Source of the DNA: Pascua guehoae
Lineage: Eukaryota; Basidiomycota; Tremellomycetes; Trichosporonales; Trichosporonaceae
NCBI GenBank assembly: GCA_001600415.1
Contig: BCJX01000014.1
Span: 829,914-893,913 of the forward strand
DNA length: 64,000 nucleotides
Direction: 5' to 3'
Below, one piece after another: positions 24,740-35,705 of the stretch (the first letter of the stretch is position 1; each line of letters opens with the position of its first letter). A program made the translations under genes and the position numbers. The notes beneath the pieces were generated by a model that worked only from the letters and a program-made list of their open reading frames with translations, did not search any database and was not told where the DNA came from.

Positions 24740-26858
24740 TTACGCCGACGCGGGCGTGTCCTGGAGACGCGGGCCGACGTCGAGGAGGTGGGTGAGACGC
24801 TTCTCGGCAATCTTGACGGCCTCGCCGAGGACAACGTTCTGGTTGCCGTTGGAGAGCTGGACGGGGGCCGATCCGTCGGTGATACCGAGCTGGGCGTCGT
24901 TCCAGATGGGCTCGACAGGGGCCGCGTTGGGCATGCCGACGCCGGCACGGCCGCCAATGGCAATCCAGTCGGGCTCACGCTTGAGCTCGAGCGTGTTGAA
25001 GACCGTGTCGACCGACTCGACGAGGTGCTGCACCTGCTCGGCCGTGTGGCCGGGAGTAGGGGTGATGCGGAGACGCTCGGTGCCGACGGGGACGGTCGGG
25101 TAGTTGATCGACTGGACGTAAATGTTGTGCTTGGAGAGAAGCATGTCCGAGGCCTCCTTGGCAAGCGCAGCGTCACCGACAAGCACAGGGATAATGTGCG
25201 AAGGGTTGGGAACGACAGGGATGCCAATGTCCTTGAACTGCTTCTTGACCTCACGCGTGTTGAGCTGCTGGAGACGGCGGTCGGCCATGCACTCGCGCTG
25301 GTAGGCAATCGAGGCCTGCGCGCCCGCGACAACGGCGGGAGGGAGCGACGTCGTAAAGATAAAGCCGGGGGCGTACGAGCGGACAACGTCGACCAGGTCG
25401 GCCGAGGCGGCAATGTAGCCACCAACAACACCGTAGGCCTTGCCGAGGGTACCGGTGATAATGTCAATGCGGTCCATGACCGAGCGGGGCACAGGTGCTG
25501 CCGAGTCGCGGGTAGCGTAGTGGGCAGCAAAGTCGAGGTGCTCGGCAACACCAGCACCCGAGGGTCCGTACATGCCGACGGCGTGCACTTCATCGAGGAA
25601 GGTAATGGCACCGTACTTTTCGGCGAGGTCGCAAATGGCCTCGATGGGGGCGACCGAGCCGCACATCGAGTAGACCGACTCAAAGGCAATGAGCTTTGGG
25701 GTCTCCTTGGGGACCTGCTGGAGCTTGGCCTCGAGGTCGGCAATGTCATTGTGCTTCCAGATAACCTTCTTTGCGCCAGAGTGACGGACACCCTGGATCA
25801 TCGAGGCGTGGTTGAGGTCGTCCGAGAAGATGACACACCCTGGGAGCTTTGCGCCAATGGTTGCGAGGCATGCGTCGTTGGCGACATAGCACGAAGAAAA
25901 GACCAATGCAGCTTGCTTGCGGTGGAGCGCAGCAACTTCATCCTCGAGCGAGAGGTGGAGCGCACCGTTGCCCGCAATGTTGCGGGTACCACCAGCACCG
26001 GCACCGTACCGGTTGAGGGTACGCTTCATCGTGTCGAGGACCACAGGGTTCCTGCTCATACCGAGGTAGTCGTTCGAACACCACACATCGACCTCGTCCG
26101 TGGTTTGCGCTCGGTGCGCAACAGGGAACTTTGCGGCCATGCGGTTAATGTTGTTGAAGTACCGGTATGACCTGGGTCCAATCAGCATGAGCTCAACTGA
26201 GGGCAAGGGGGCGGGCCGTAGTGGCTGATACCCTCTTGGCGGCGAAAAACAGTCTGCCAGTATCCTGATTAGATACTCACTTGTCCTTGTGCTTCTTGTC
26301 GAGCTCTGCCTGGTAAAACGCCTCATAGTCGAACACTCCCGCGGGGGCCTTGGGTGCTGGCTGCTTCTCAGCAGCCTGCGCAGTCTTGATCTGTGCAGAC
26401 TTTGCGGCCTCGGCGGCAGCCTTGGCGTGGGGGCAGTTGCCGGCAGGAGTGGCAGTGGGGTCAAAGGGGATGTCCTTCTGCTAGGAGGGCCGTCAGCATG
26501 ATGCTACCGATACAGAAAAAAAAAATGGGAATGGTGGCAACGGGCGCCGTTGGGGTTGCGCGAAAGCCCGGCTCGGTGTGGCGTAACCAAGGTTTCACCG
26601 ACGGCGCAGTCGCCAAAATTCATAACACACCTTGTGGATGGCCTCAACCTCGCGGTTGCCGGCGACCGAGGCGTAGGTGCGCGCAGAGTTCTTGGCAATG
26701 AGCGAAGGACCCATCATGGGGCACTCGATGGCCTTTGCGGTGAGGGCCGAGGCACCGACGGGAGCCTTGGTGGTCGCGAGCGAGCGGAGGGTCATGGGGG
26801 TAGACCTGCCGAGGAAAGGGCAGACACCCGAGTAGCGGAGGAGCGAGGAGACCTGCAT
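24740..26858 (-). CDS. HEM1: 5-aminolevulinate synthase, mitochondrial
   Basis: Exons 26858-26631, 26477-26281 and 26171-24740, giving 618 aa. A PLP enzyme that condenses glycine with succinyl-CoA, the first step of haem synthesis, in the mitochondrial matrix. The core starts [20 protein letters not shown] and contains [67 protein letters not shown] and the PLP-lysine motif [13 protein letters not shown]. Three Cys-Pro motifs lie in the N-terminal region: VCPFLG and ECPMMG in exon 1 and NCPHAK in exon 2; in ALAS such motifs bind haem and block import or activity, so haem feedback is likely. The exon 2-3 junction (KDK|SYRYF) is family-conserved. Confidence 0.96.
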
Positions 26859-29050
26859 GCTGGGTCGTTTGCTGTGGTTGTGCTAGTGGTTTGACGTGGT
26901 CTTTGTGGGTGTGTTTGGGTCTTTACGATGCGCTCTGGAGCACTTTATGGAGTGGTGAAGAAGGAAAGAGAAACGAAGGGTTGAGGGGGATTGCGATGGG
27001 GGTCACAGAGTGATGATCTAAAGTACACCCGGTTGGCTGATGGTGGTGGCTGCCGACTCGGGGTGTGTCCATCCATGTCTCTCTGCTGGTCAGCGGCTGC
27101 ATGGCTGCAACCTGGGTGGGTGGTGCTGGCATGCGGGAAAGGGGAACTCTGTCAGGAGTCGAGTCCAAAGGGCACAGCCTGCATCTGCCTGGGCTGTCTG
27201 CCTGCCGCGCCCCTGGCCACTGCGGTAAGGTTACCCCGGGCCAACCCCCGCGGCCGGTGTAGGGTGAAGAAAAAAAACCGAGGCACACTTGCCAGCCAGC
27301 CGCTCAAGGGCATGAGAGCAGAGGCGGAATCAAATGACGAACAATGGACAGCAAAGGGGCGGGCGTGCGGAAGTGGTCTCTTTGACCAATCAGGGATGGA
27401 ACCATGTCAACCAACCAGCGGCCAGTCCTTGCAAACCGGTTATTCCATTGCACCAAAATGTCCCCATATCCCCATGCCACTCTGTGCCCAGTCGGACCCA
27501 CTGGCCACTCCTTTTCCTAGGATTACGGCTAGCTACGGCTTTCGGGCCCTCTCACACACAATAACCAACCGCTCTTGACCGACCGGCTGCATCATCACAA
27601 CCTCCGACAGGTGGACATTCGGGCGGGCCATCTTGCACACCGCAAAGCATACCACGGGCGGGCCATCCTGTAGAGTAAGCCAAACACCTAACGTCAAGTT
27701 GCCACCGTGTGTACCGTACATCTGTGTCGTACGTCCGAGTCGTGGTTATGGCTTCCGCTCCTCGAACCCCAAATTTAGTGCCACTCTCTGACGTGGCGGG
27801 GACGTTCTTCTCGTAAGCCGCCGTATAATCAAACCGTATCGTGGTTACGGGTTGTTTATCTGCACTCCAACTTGTAATACGTGGTCCTGGCGCAGCAGGC
27901 AAATCTGACCTACGTGTCGGGGTCGAGGTCCAAGACACCTTTCCCGTCCGCACAACGCGAACTGGAAACGAGGGACACGGGAACTGACGCGTTACATTCT
28001 CCAAACGCGTGTTTATGTTTACGGGAGTCGGCTCCAAGTATACGTGTTTCTGACGAATCATCAAGGTTCCATTTCACTCCAACGGGGAGGTCCAAGGTTG
28101 CAATAACCTCGCTGCTTGCTATCATGTTTGTTCGGTACGGGTCGCGCTTTGGATGGAATCAAAACTGGAAGCCACAAGTGCCACGTCAGGACGTGCCTCA
28201 CGGGATGTCGGCGCCGTTCAATTAGTGACCCAGTGGCCAGTGGATCAGTAGTGGAGCGGTTGGTGCCATCACCCCACCCCACTTCTGTGGCTCTGCTTTG
28301 ATTGCCAGTGTCATGCTCATGCCGGTCATGGTGATCTGATCGACACTGCGGGGCCACTTTGGAGTAGTATTCCATCCTGAGCATGTTTTGGAATGTCGAA
28401 AGACGGCGGGGAGTCGAACCCAAAAGCCACAAACCCACGGAACATTTCGTCACTTATCCGAGGCGGGGCCGTGTTCAGCGCAACTTGCAGAGCTCAACCA
28501 CTTAGCACTCTGCCACTTGTCGAATGCCACTCGTAAGCGCGTGGAGGGGCTCCAAGTCGTCGCTGCGGACAACCCCACAGCATCTGCGCCAAGCCTTCTG
28601 CGACAGCCGCAGGCGCTATCGGTGTGGGCCTAGTGATCTAGTGGGCTTCTCCACAGCAACTTGGTGCGCCACGCTGCAAGAGGTCCATTCCATTCATGTA
28701 TTTTGATTCTTGTGCAACTCCCTTCACTCATCATGCTTGCCCAACATTCAGAGTGCTCGTGGGCTATATCCTTCCAGTCCTGCTATGAACGGCATTGATG
28801 AGTTGCTTTTGTCGTTGTTGGAAACGGGTTGAAGAGTCGAGCGGTGGCGACTGGGATTAGGAAAGGGACTAGCCCATGTTAGAAAGATGTGGTAGGGAAT
28901 ATTTTGCTTCCGCTAATCCAATCTTTTGGACGCGCCTCCACCAGCCGCACGTGGCAACTTTCGCAATGTTGAACTTCTCGAACACCAGACGTCGTCACAG
29001 GCAGTGCACACAATTCAACAACCAACAACAACACTCACAGCTAAAGCACA
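26859..29050. other. Divergent intergenic region between ALAS and ELP2, no gene seen
   Basis: 2.2 kb with no supported coding frame. A tRNA-like fragment with a B-box-like GGTTCGACTCC is present on the minus strand at about 28385-28520 but does not fold as a complete tRNA. Confidence 0.45.
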
Positions 29051-31761
29051 ATGCCGGTCTCTACGACCTACATTTCCATCGGAGCAAACCGATCCTCTTC
29101 ATGTGCGGTCTCGACATCCTCGGGACTCTTTGCCTTTGGAGCGGGTAGCTCCGTCGCGCTATGGGACACGGTACGTTGCCTTCCTTCCTCTTTCTAACCC
29201 TTCTACGCAGCTGACGCGGGCATTGATATTCGGCTGCCTTGCTGTATTCACTTGATTGAACTAAAATCATGTCCATCATTGCATCCAGACCGACCCATCA
29301 TGTGGAGTCTTTGCGACCCTCCTCGGCCACCGTGGACAGGTGACGACCCTCAAGCGTGTGCGGGAGACCCCGAACAGTGTGACCCTCGTCTCCGGCGACA
29401 GCACGGGCGAGGTTCGAATCTGGGAGGGAAAGGGCAAGGAAGTAGGTTTCATTTACTTGGAGGAAGTAGCTAACGTGCAAGTTCTCCTGCACGCACAACT
29501 TTGCCGCGCACAAGGGCTCTATTTCGGCGCTCGGCGTCGTTCCCACCGACGGCAAGGCGGAGATCCTCACTGGAGGCTCTGACGGACTTGTGCGCCGCTG
29601 GCGTGTAGGTCAGAAGGCCAAGGAAGTTGAGAAGATTGACCTGCGTGGACGCCTCGCGCTCGATCTCGACCTTGCGTTGCTGCCGGGCTCAAATGTACCG
29701 GTCCTCGTTGTGGGGTGTACGGACCGCAAGGTGCAAGTGTGGACGCTTGCGGGCACTTCGGTGGGTACAGACCCGCCCACGGGAACACCCATTAACAACC
29801 AGTTCCGACATGCGATCTCACTCGAGGGTCACGAAGACTGGGTGCGCTGCGTCTCGCTCACGACATACCCCCGCGCCAACGGGGACGGACACGACCTGCT
29901 CCTGGCGACCGGCGCGCAAGACAACTACATCCGCCTGTGGCGCATTACGCCAGCCGTCGACTCTGGTTTGGACATGTTTGACGAGTTTGAGCAACGCATG
30001 AGCGACACCAATGTCCAGATCTCGACCAAGGCACACGTCTTGTCGGTTGATGACGGCGGCGCGCCACGGAGGTACAGTGTCGCCCTCGAAGCGCTCCTGC
30101 TCGGCCACGAGGCGGGGTTGACCAACGTACACTGGTCAAACAACGGCGACAAGGGCGAAGGAGCGTTGCTACTCTCGTCTGCAGCTGATAACTCGCTCAT
30201 CATTTGGTCACCCACCGAGGTGTCTGGCTCCCGAGACGGTATCTGGATCCCCGATCACCGGTTTGGCGCGTTTGGCGGGCGAGGACTCTCATTCTTCGGT
30301 GCCGTGTGGGGACCTCGGAACGAGAGCGTCATTGCCATGGGATGGACTGGCGGTGTCGAGCGCTGGGTTCGCACGGAAGACGGCTGGGAAGCCTCGTCTG
30401 GGTTGACGGGCCACTTTGGTGCCGTTCAGAGTGTAGCTTGGGACCCGGCTGGCCATTACCTCTTGTCCACAGGGTGGGTGTCGCTTCCTTGTCGTGTCTA
30501 ACTTGCACAGATCTGATCAGACATCACGAATCCACGCCCCATGTACTCTCTCTGGATCCAACCTGTCCCGTCCTGTTTGGGCAGAGATTGCCCGGCCCCA
30601 GATCCACGGATACGACCTCGAAGACGCCGAGTTCCTGTCGCCGTTCCGTATCGCCAGTGCGGCTGACGAGAAGACCTTGCGAGTGTTTGATGCCACAGAG
30701 GGCTTCGCTGGGAGCTTGCGTGGACTGGGCGTGTGTGAGGTGCCCAAGGACGCGGAGGTGGGTCCAATCAGCCTTCGTTGATGCTAAGCCACCAGGCCAA
30801 CCTGCCAAAGGGTGCAACAGTACCCCCGCTCGGCCTCTCGAACCGTGCACTGGGCAAGGCGTCGACCGAGATCGAGGTGCCAAAGCTGCACGTCTCCAAC
30901 GAGGCGCGCGACTCGGTGTCTGCCGCACTCACCAGCATTCCCACCGAGGAGGAGCTGGGCACGTCGACACTATGGCCCGAGATTGAAAAGATCTACGGAC
31001 ACGGCTACGAGGTACGCTGCTCGGAAAAGCATGAAGGCATGCCATGATCTGACACGCAGCTCGTGACGCTGGGTACGAGCCGCAAGGGCGACCTCGTTGC
31101 GACCGCATCGCACGCGACCTCGGCTGAGCACGCTGTCGTGCGCGTCGTCTCGACTGCGACGTGGGCTCTCGTTGCTACGCTCCCCGGCCACACTTTGACA
31201 GTGACGCGCATCGTCTTCAGCCCCGATGATGCGCGTGTGCTCACTGTCTCCCGCGACCGCACGTGGCGGCTGTTTGGGCGCAAGAGCGACAACTCCTTTG
31301 TGCCCCTCGCGTCAGAGAATGCGCACACACGTATCATCTTTGATGCGGCGTGGGCACCCTCAGGGTGGTTTGCAACTGCTGCGCGTGACAAGACTGTCAA
31401 GCTTTGGAGGAGGGAGCCGACAGCCAATTCTAGCACCAGTAGTGCGGGTACCCCGAGCTACGACGAGGAAAAGTGGAGCTCCTTTGCAACACTCAAATTC
31501 GCCTTTGGCGCGACGGCCGTTGCCATCTGCGCCACCGACGCAGGCGAGCTCCTCGCGGTCGGCACTGAGGCGGGCAGCATTGAGGTGTTTACCGTGCGTG
31601 ACAACTCTGCGACACCGCTCGTCGCTGTGCCACGCGGTGCTGGGCACGCGGCGGCTGTGACTCGCCTGGCGTGGCAGCCACGTGCTAAGGCCGGGGCGGG
31701 CCATCTCCTCGCGAGCGGGGGTGAGGACCGGGCGGTGAGGGTGTACGAGGTCCAGATTTAG
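29051..31761 (+). CDS. ELP2: Elongator complex subunit ELP2 (WD40)
   Basis: Exons 29051-29170, 29289-29441, 29482-30473, 30511-30757, 30796-31011 and 31060-31761, giving 809 aa. ELP2 is a double WD40-propeller subunit of the Elongator complex, which modifies wobble uridines in tRNAs. The start ISIGANRSS...GLFAFGAGSSVALWD is characteristic. WD repeats follow, including GHRGQVTTLKRV, LEGHEDWVRCVSL, LTGHFGAVQSVAWDPAGHYL, LPGHTLTVTRIVFSPDDARV and AWQPRAKAGAGHLLASGGED near the end. Intron 2 is only 40 nt. All introns have GT/AG and CTAAC/CTGAC-like branches. Confidence 0.94.
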
Positions 31762-32534
31762 ACTGTAGAAGAGGTCATGATACATCCATTTTGCATTGTA
31801 GCTGAGCGACGTGTTGGACACCGCCGAGACTTTGACGATTTCTGGTGGCTACCAGCCCAAATTACTGTACACCCGTCAGCGAGACAGGCAGCGGTGGCAG
31901 ATGTCATCTAAGAGAAGGCCACTTGGGCATAGGTGGCCAATGAGCAATCTTTTGAGTCGCACTCATACACGACTTGCACCTCTGCTGTGCACCACGTCTG
32001 TGTCTGTGTGGACTTTTGCCGAGGCTGCTGCCCATGCGCTTGGAGATCGCGTCTGCCGTTTACGTGAGTGGCGTCGTTCTGGAATCGCTTGACGTTGCCC
32101 CAGCGCGTTTCATCAGCTCGAAACGTGCCGGTTGACGTGATGACGGTATCGCCCCGTGCGCGTGCATCGACTGATCCCACATGCGTGCTGTAGTTCGGCA
32201 GATTGTGCACCACCTTTCTGTGTTTGAGGTGCTGCACGTTACCCCTCTCGCATTCGTCCTCGACCAATACATGTCCTCGCTCGAATCCCCCTCCCCGCGC
32301 CGCTCGTGACATACCCCGCCGAGCATCCCCCCCCACACACACACCCGGGCCGCTCCTGTACGCGATGCATTCTACCAAGAGAATTACTCGGCATTAAGTG
32401 CTATGTAGGTCATGTGTCCATTGCCAACCCCCGCCTCTCGACCCCTACCCCCTCGGCACCGCGCCGCACGAGCCCGTGTACGTACCGGTCCCCGCCCCGT
32501 GGCCCGTGCCTGTGCATTTGTCCAGCACTCTGGT
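31762..32534. other. Convergent 3' intergenic region
   Basis: 773 bp between the ELP2 and YCP4-type stops; no gene or RNA recognised. Confidence 0.5.
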
Positions 32535-34684
32535 CTAGTCGTCAATACCCCGGCTCGAGCAGCACGAAAACAGCCCGCCCTTCTTCTCCTGCCGCGGCGG
32601 GCCGGCAGTCACGTGGCTCGTCGTGCCCGTCGCCGCCGCCGCGGGCGCGGCCGCAGCAGCAGCAGCAGGGGCCGCCTCCTTTGTCGCCCCGTGGGTGGCG
32701 TCTTGGACGCCGGTGGTGCCTGCCGTCGGCGTCTCGGGGGTGGGCGTCACGGCACCCGCGTCCTTGTCCGTCGCAACGGCACCGGCGGCGGCGGGGGAGA
32801 CAGCGTAGCCCTCGGCCTTTTCGTCGAGGTCGCGCGGGACGGCGTTGGGCGCTGCTGGCTCGGTGCCTTGGGCGGTGGTCGGGGTGGTCTGCGCCGCACC
32901 GGCACCGGCAGCAGTGCCGGCAGCAGCGGCACCGGCAGCAGCACCGCCCGCGGCACCAGTACCGGCCGCAGCACCGCCAGCAGCATCTGTGCCAGCAGCA
33001 GCAGGCTGGGTACCTTCAGCGGCGCCCGTGGGCTGGGCGGTAGACTGGGCGGCAGCGCCCGCGGCCTCGGAGGCCAGGAGACTGCGTGTCAGTACCTGCT
33101 TCGAGTGTTGATGAGAACATCAGAAAAGAAGATGAGAGAAAGAACCGACAGCTGAACGGACACAAACACAAACACAAACACGAACGCGTGAGATGTCTGA
33201 CTCGGAATCGCGCTTGTCAGCGGGCTCGCGCAGCACCAGGCCAGGTGCACCTCGGCTCTCTGTCAGAGGGGGTGGGTGGCGGGTGCTTGCGCTCCCGGTT
33301 CACACCCGGGGCCCGAGTCTTCTGCGGCGCCGCCGCCCGGCCGACTGCCGAGAGGTCGGGGGTACTGTACATTTTGTCATGCATCACCTCGTATGCCTCC
33401 CGGCAGTCGGGACCAGGCCAGACGTGCTGGGCAAGACGCGACACATGACGTTTCTGTTTCCTTCTTCTTTCTCATTTTACGTCCTGCACGACGAAGGGTG
33501 CAGAGACACTTACTGACGGCCGCGGACGGACTGGGCGACAGTCTTGGCAAAGTACTGCGAGTGTGTCAGTGGGTGTTGAACAGGCGGCAAGTTCAAGTTG
33601 GACTCTACTCACCTCGCCCTGGTAGCGCGCGAGGGCGAGCTCGCCCTCGGTGGGGACGCGCGAGCCGTCCGAGCCGGCAATAGTCGAGGCGCCATAGGGC
33701 GACCCGCCGTGGATCTCGTTGAGGGCCGTGAGGTACGGCTGAGTGTATCCGATGGGCACGTAGATGATGCCGTGGTGGGCAAAGAAGGGGATCGTGGTGA
33801 GGTGCGTCGTCTCCTGGCCGCCGTGCTGCGAGGCGGTCGACGTAAACGTGCTGCCAAACTTGCCGACGAGCGCGCCCGACGCCCACAGACCGCCCGTCTG
33901 GTCAAAGAACGCATTGACCTGCGCGGGGAGGCGGCCGTAGCGCGTAGGCGAACCCAGCAGGAAGCCGTCGAGCTCCTTGAGCGCGTCGGGCGTAATGATC
34001 GGGTACTTTGGCTTGAGCGACTGGCCCGCGTGCATCTTCTCGAGCACCTCGGCAGGAAGCGTCTCGGCAATCTGGTACGGCTTGGCAATCGCGCCAGTCG
34101 ACTCGACGCCCTTGATCACCTCCTCGGCGAGCGTGGCTAAGAGTTAGTACGGTGGTATGTCAAGGGCTTGGGGTTTCCCTATGGCACGGCAATGCGAGCC
34201 CCCCACTTCCAGCTGTCCGGCGCCGTTCTCAGCCGCTCAGCACCGTTCACAGCGGTCTCAGTGCCTCTCTGCCATCCAGCACCGTTCTCAGCTGTCCAGC
34301 GCTATTCACAGCTCTCCAGCACCGTGCTCAGCTGTCCATCGCCGTTCTCAGCTGTCCCGGCGCCGCTCCAGCAGTCCAAGTGTGGTTCTCAGCCATCCAG
34401 CACCGCTCTCAACCATTCGGCCCCATGGTCTGTAGGACCCCCGCACACTCTGCAACTCACCAACGTGTCCGTAGGTGCTGTAGAAGAGCACACCGATGAC
34501 AGGCTTGGACCTGGATGTCAGCCTGGATGCCGCCAAAGGCGCCCGAAGGCGTTGGAACGGGCTGGAAGCAGGTCACAACAAGTGCCCAAAGTGCCACACT
34601 GGCTCGAAATTGACACGCCCTGGGGCCTGAGGCCTGAGGGACGTGTGGCCACGTGTGTGGCACTCGCGCGGTGTCTACTCACAT
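32535..34684 (-). CDS. WrbA/YCP4-type NAD(P)H:quinone oxidoreductase with long Ala-rich Cys-ending tail
   Basis: Exons 34684-34683, 34510-34461, 34136-33613, 33554-33514 and 33081-32535, giving 387 aa. The flavodoxin-fold part (about 205 aa) is complete: VLFYSTYGHV (FMN phosphate loop), SPTRYGRLPAQVNAFFDQTG, GLWASGALVGKFGSTFTSTA and SQHGGQETT. FMN enzymes of this type reduce quinones by two electrons and limit redox cycling; fungal YCP4/RFS1/PST2 members sit at the plasma membrane. The last exon adds an Ala/Gly/Pro/Thr-rich tail of about 180 aa ending GLFSCCSSRGIDD, whose CC pair is a likely S-acylation site. Odd points: the ATG is split after AT by a 172-bp intron; intron 2 is a minisatellite; the intron 4 donor overlaps a TAA. 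Confidence 0.88.
33513..33515 (-). other. Donor-overlapping stop codon, candidate switch between soluble and tailed isoforms
   Basis: At the end of exon 4 the sequence reads GGC CGT CA|GTAAGT. If the 432-bp intron is kept, the next codons are CAG TAA, ending the protein at 205 aa, the normal full length of WrbA enzymes. If spliced, the tail is added. Alternative use is inferred. Confidence 0.5.
34137..34460. repeat. Minisatellite filling intron 2 of the YCP4-type gene
   Basis: Nine or so degenerate copies of a 20-bp unit, CACCGTTCTCAGCTGTCCAG (plus strand), span about 34205-34435 within the 324-bp intron. Copies differ by point changes and one larger insertion. The intron borders (GTGAGT and CTAACTCTTAG on the coding strand) are outside the array. 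Confidence 0.8.
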
Positions 34685-35705
34685 TGTGGATTCGTCGAGT
34701 GGGGTGGAAAAAGTAGCGAGTAAAGAGGGGGGGTGGGCTTCCGTGGAGGGGTGCGAGTGGGAATGAGTTGATAAAGTGAGTTGGGCAGTGTGACTCTTTA
34801 TACTCGAAGGGAAACGCCATGGTGCATTTTGGCAGGCAGCCTTGGCTGAATCGGTCCAGCCATGTTTAGTGCCCGTTGCGTCATACTCCCCCTTCCTCCA
34901 CCCCCACCCCCCACCCTCGATTGCGGCCGAACGCCACCTCGCATGTACGCATGAAGGCATATGGCCTGCCCAGCTTGCCCAGCCTGCCCCAGTCATGCCA
35001 GCCACCACTACTCCTGCCTCTTTGTCCACATGGACGGCTCGCACGCCATTTTGACCAATCATTTCACAGCTTGGGTCGGGGAATGATTACCACATCCCGG
35101 ACACGTTTGTATTTCACAAATTGCCCCTTTCGGCCACTCATTCCCAGACATGACCATTCACACCCCAGGTCCAAGGCCCTCAAGGCCAAGCAATCCAGCC
35201 CCACCCCACACCTCGGTGTCAGCATTCGCAGTCGTACTCCAGTGCTCCCCTGCAATTTCTGCCCATTCGAGAATGGCTAGAACACCCAGAACGACCTAGC
35301 ATGCTAGCGTCCGACCGCTAGCCTCCAAGCGCGCGGCGCAATGGCAACGGACGCGTAGTGCAAGAAAACGCCCTCTCCCTCTTACAACCAGCTTGCTAGT
35401 CGACTCGCATGCTCAAGCTGCCAGCACGTCCAACCATGCTTGATGCTCAGACTCTCAAGCTCTCAACATCCCAGTGTTGTCAACATGCCAACGGGCAACG
35501 GGCAACGGGTCAACCTCACTTTTCACCACGTGGCATGTCGTCATTGCCCGGCGGCTCGCTCGTCGTCGGTCTCGGCAGGTGGGTGCGTCCCCCAAAATGC
35601 CCCCGCCTCCCTCCACCTTTCACATCCTCTCTCTCTCTCGCTTGACACTCTGTTTCTCCAACCCCTTCGACCCAGATCGCGAACCTACGCCATTCAACCT
35701 CGGTC
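34685..35705. promoter_or_regulatory. Divergent intergenic region
   Basis: 1021 bp between the YCP4-type gene and the small unrecognised gene. TATA on the YCP4 side; a (TC)n-like pyrimidine stretch at about 35625-35650 on the other side. No gene supported. Confidence 0.4.
34797..34802 (-). promoter_or_regulatory. TATA box of the YCP4-type gene
   Basis: TATAAA on the minus strand about 115 bp before the (split) start codon. Confidence 0.45.

Noticed and set aside
24725..26170. 481-codon open frame antisense to ALAS
   Set aside because: Same cause; Val/Asp/Arg/Leu-rich composition typical of the reverse of a GC-biased gene.
28385..28520. tRNA-like sequence on the minus strand (A-box-like TGGCAGAGTGC, D-arm-like CAGAG/CTCTG, B-box GGTTCGACTCC)
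   Set aside because: No acceptor stem pairs the two ends, the T stem has a mismatch and the D loop is too long; at best a tRNA-derived relic.
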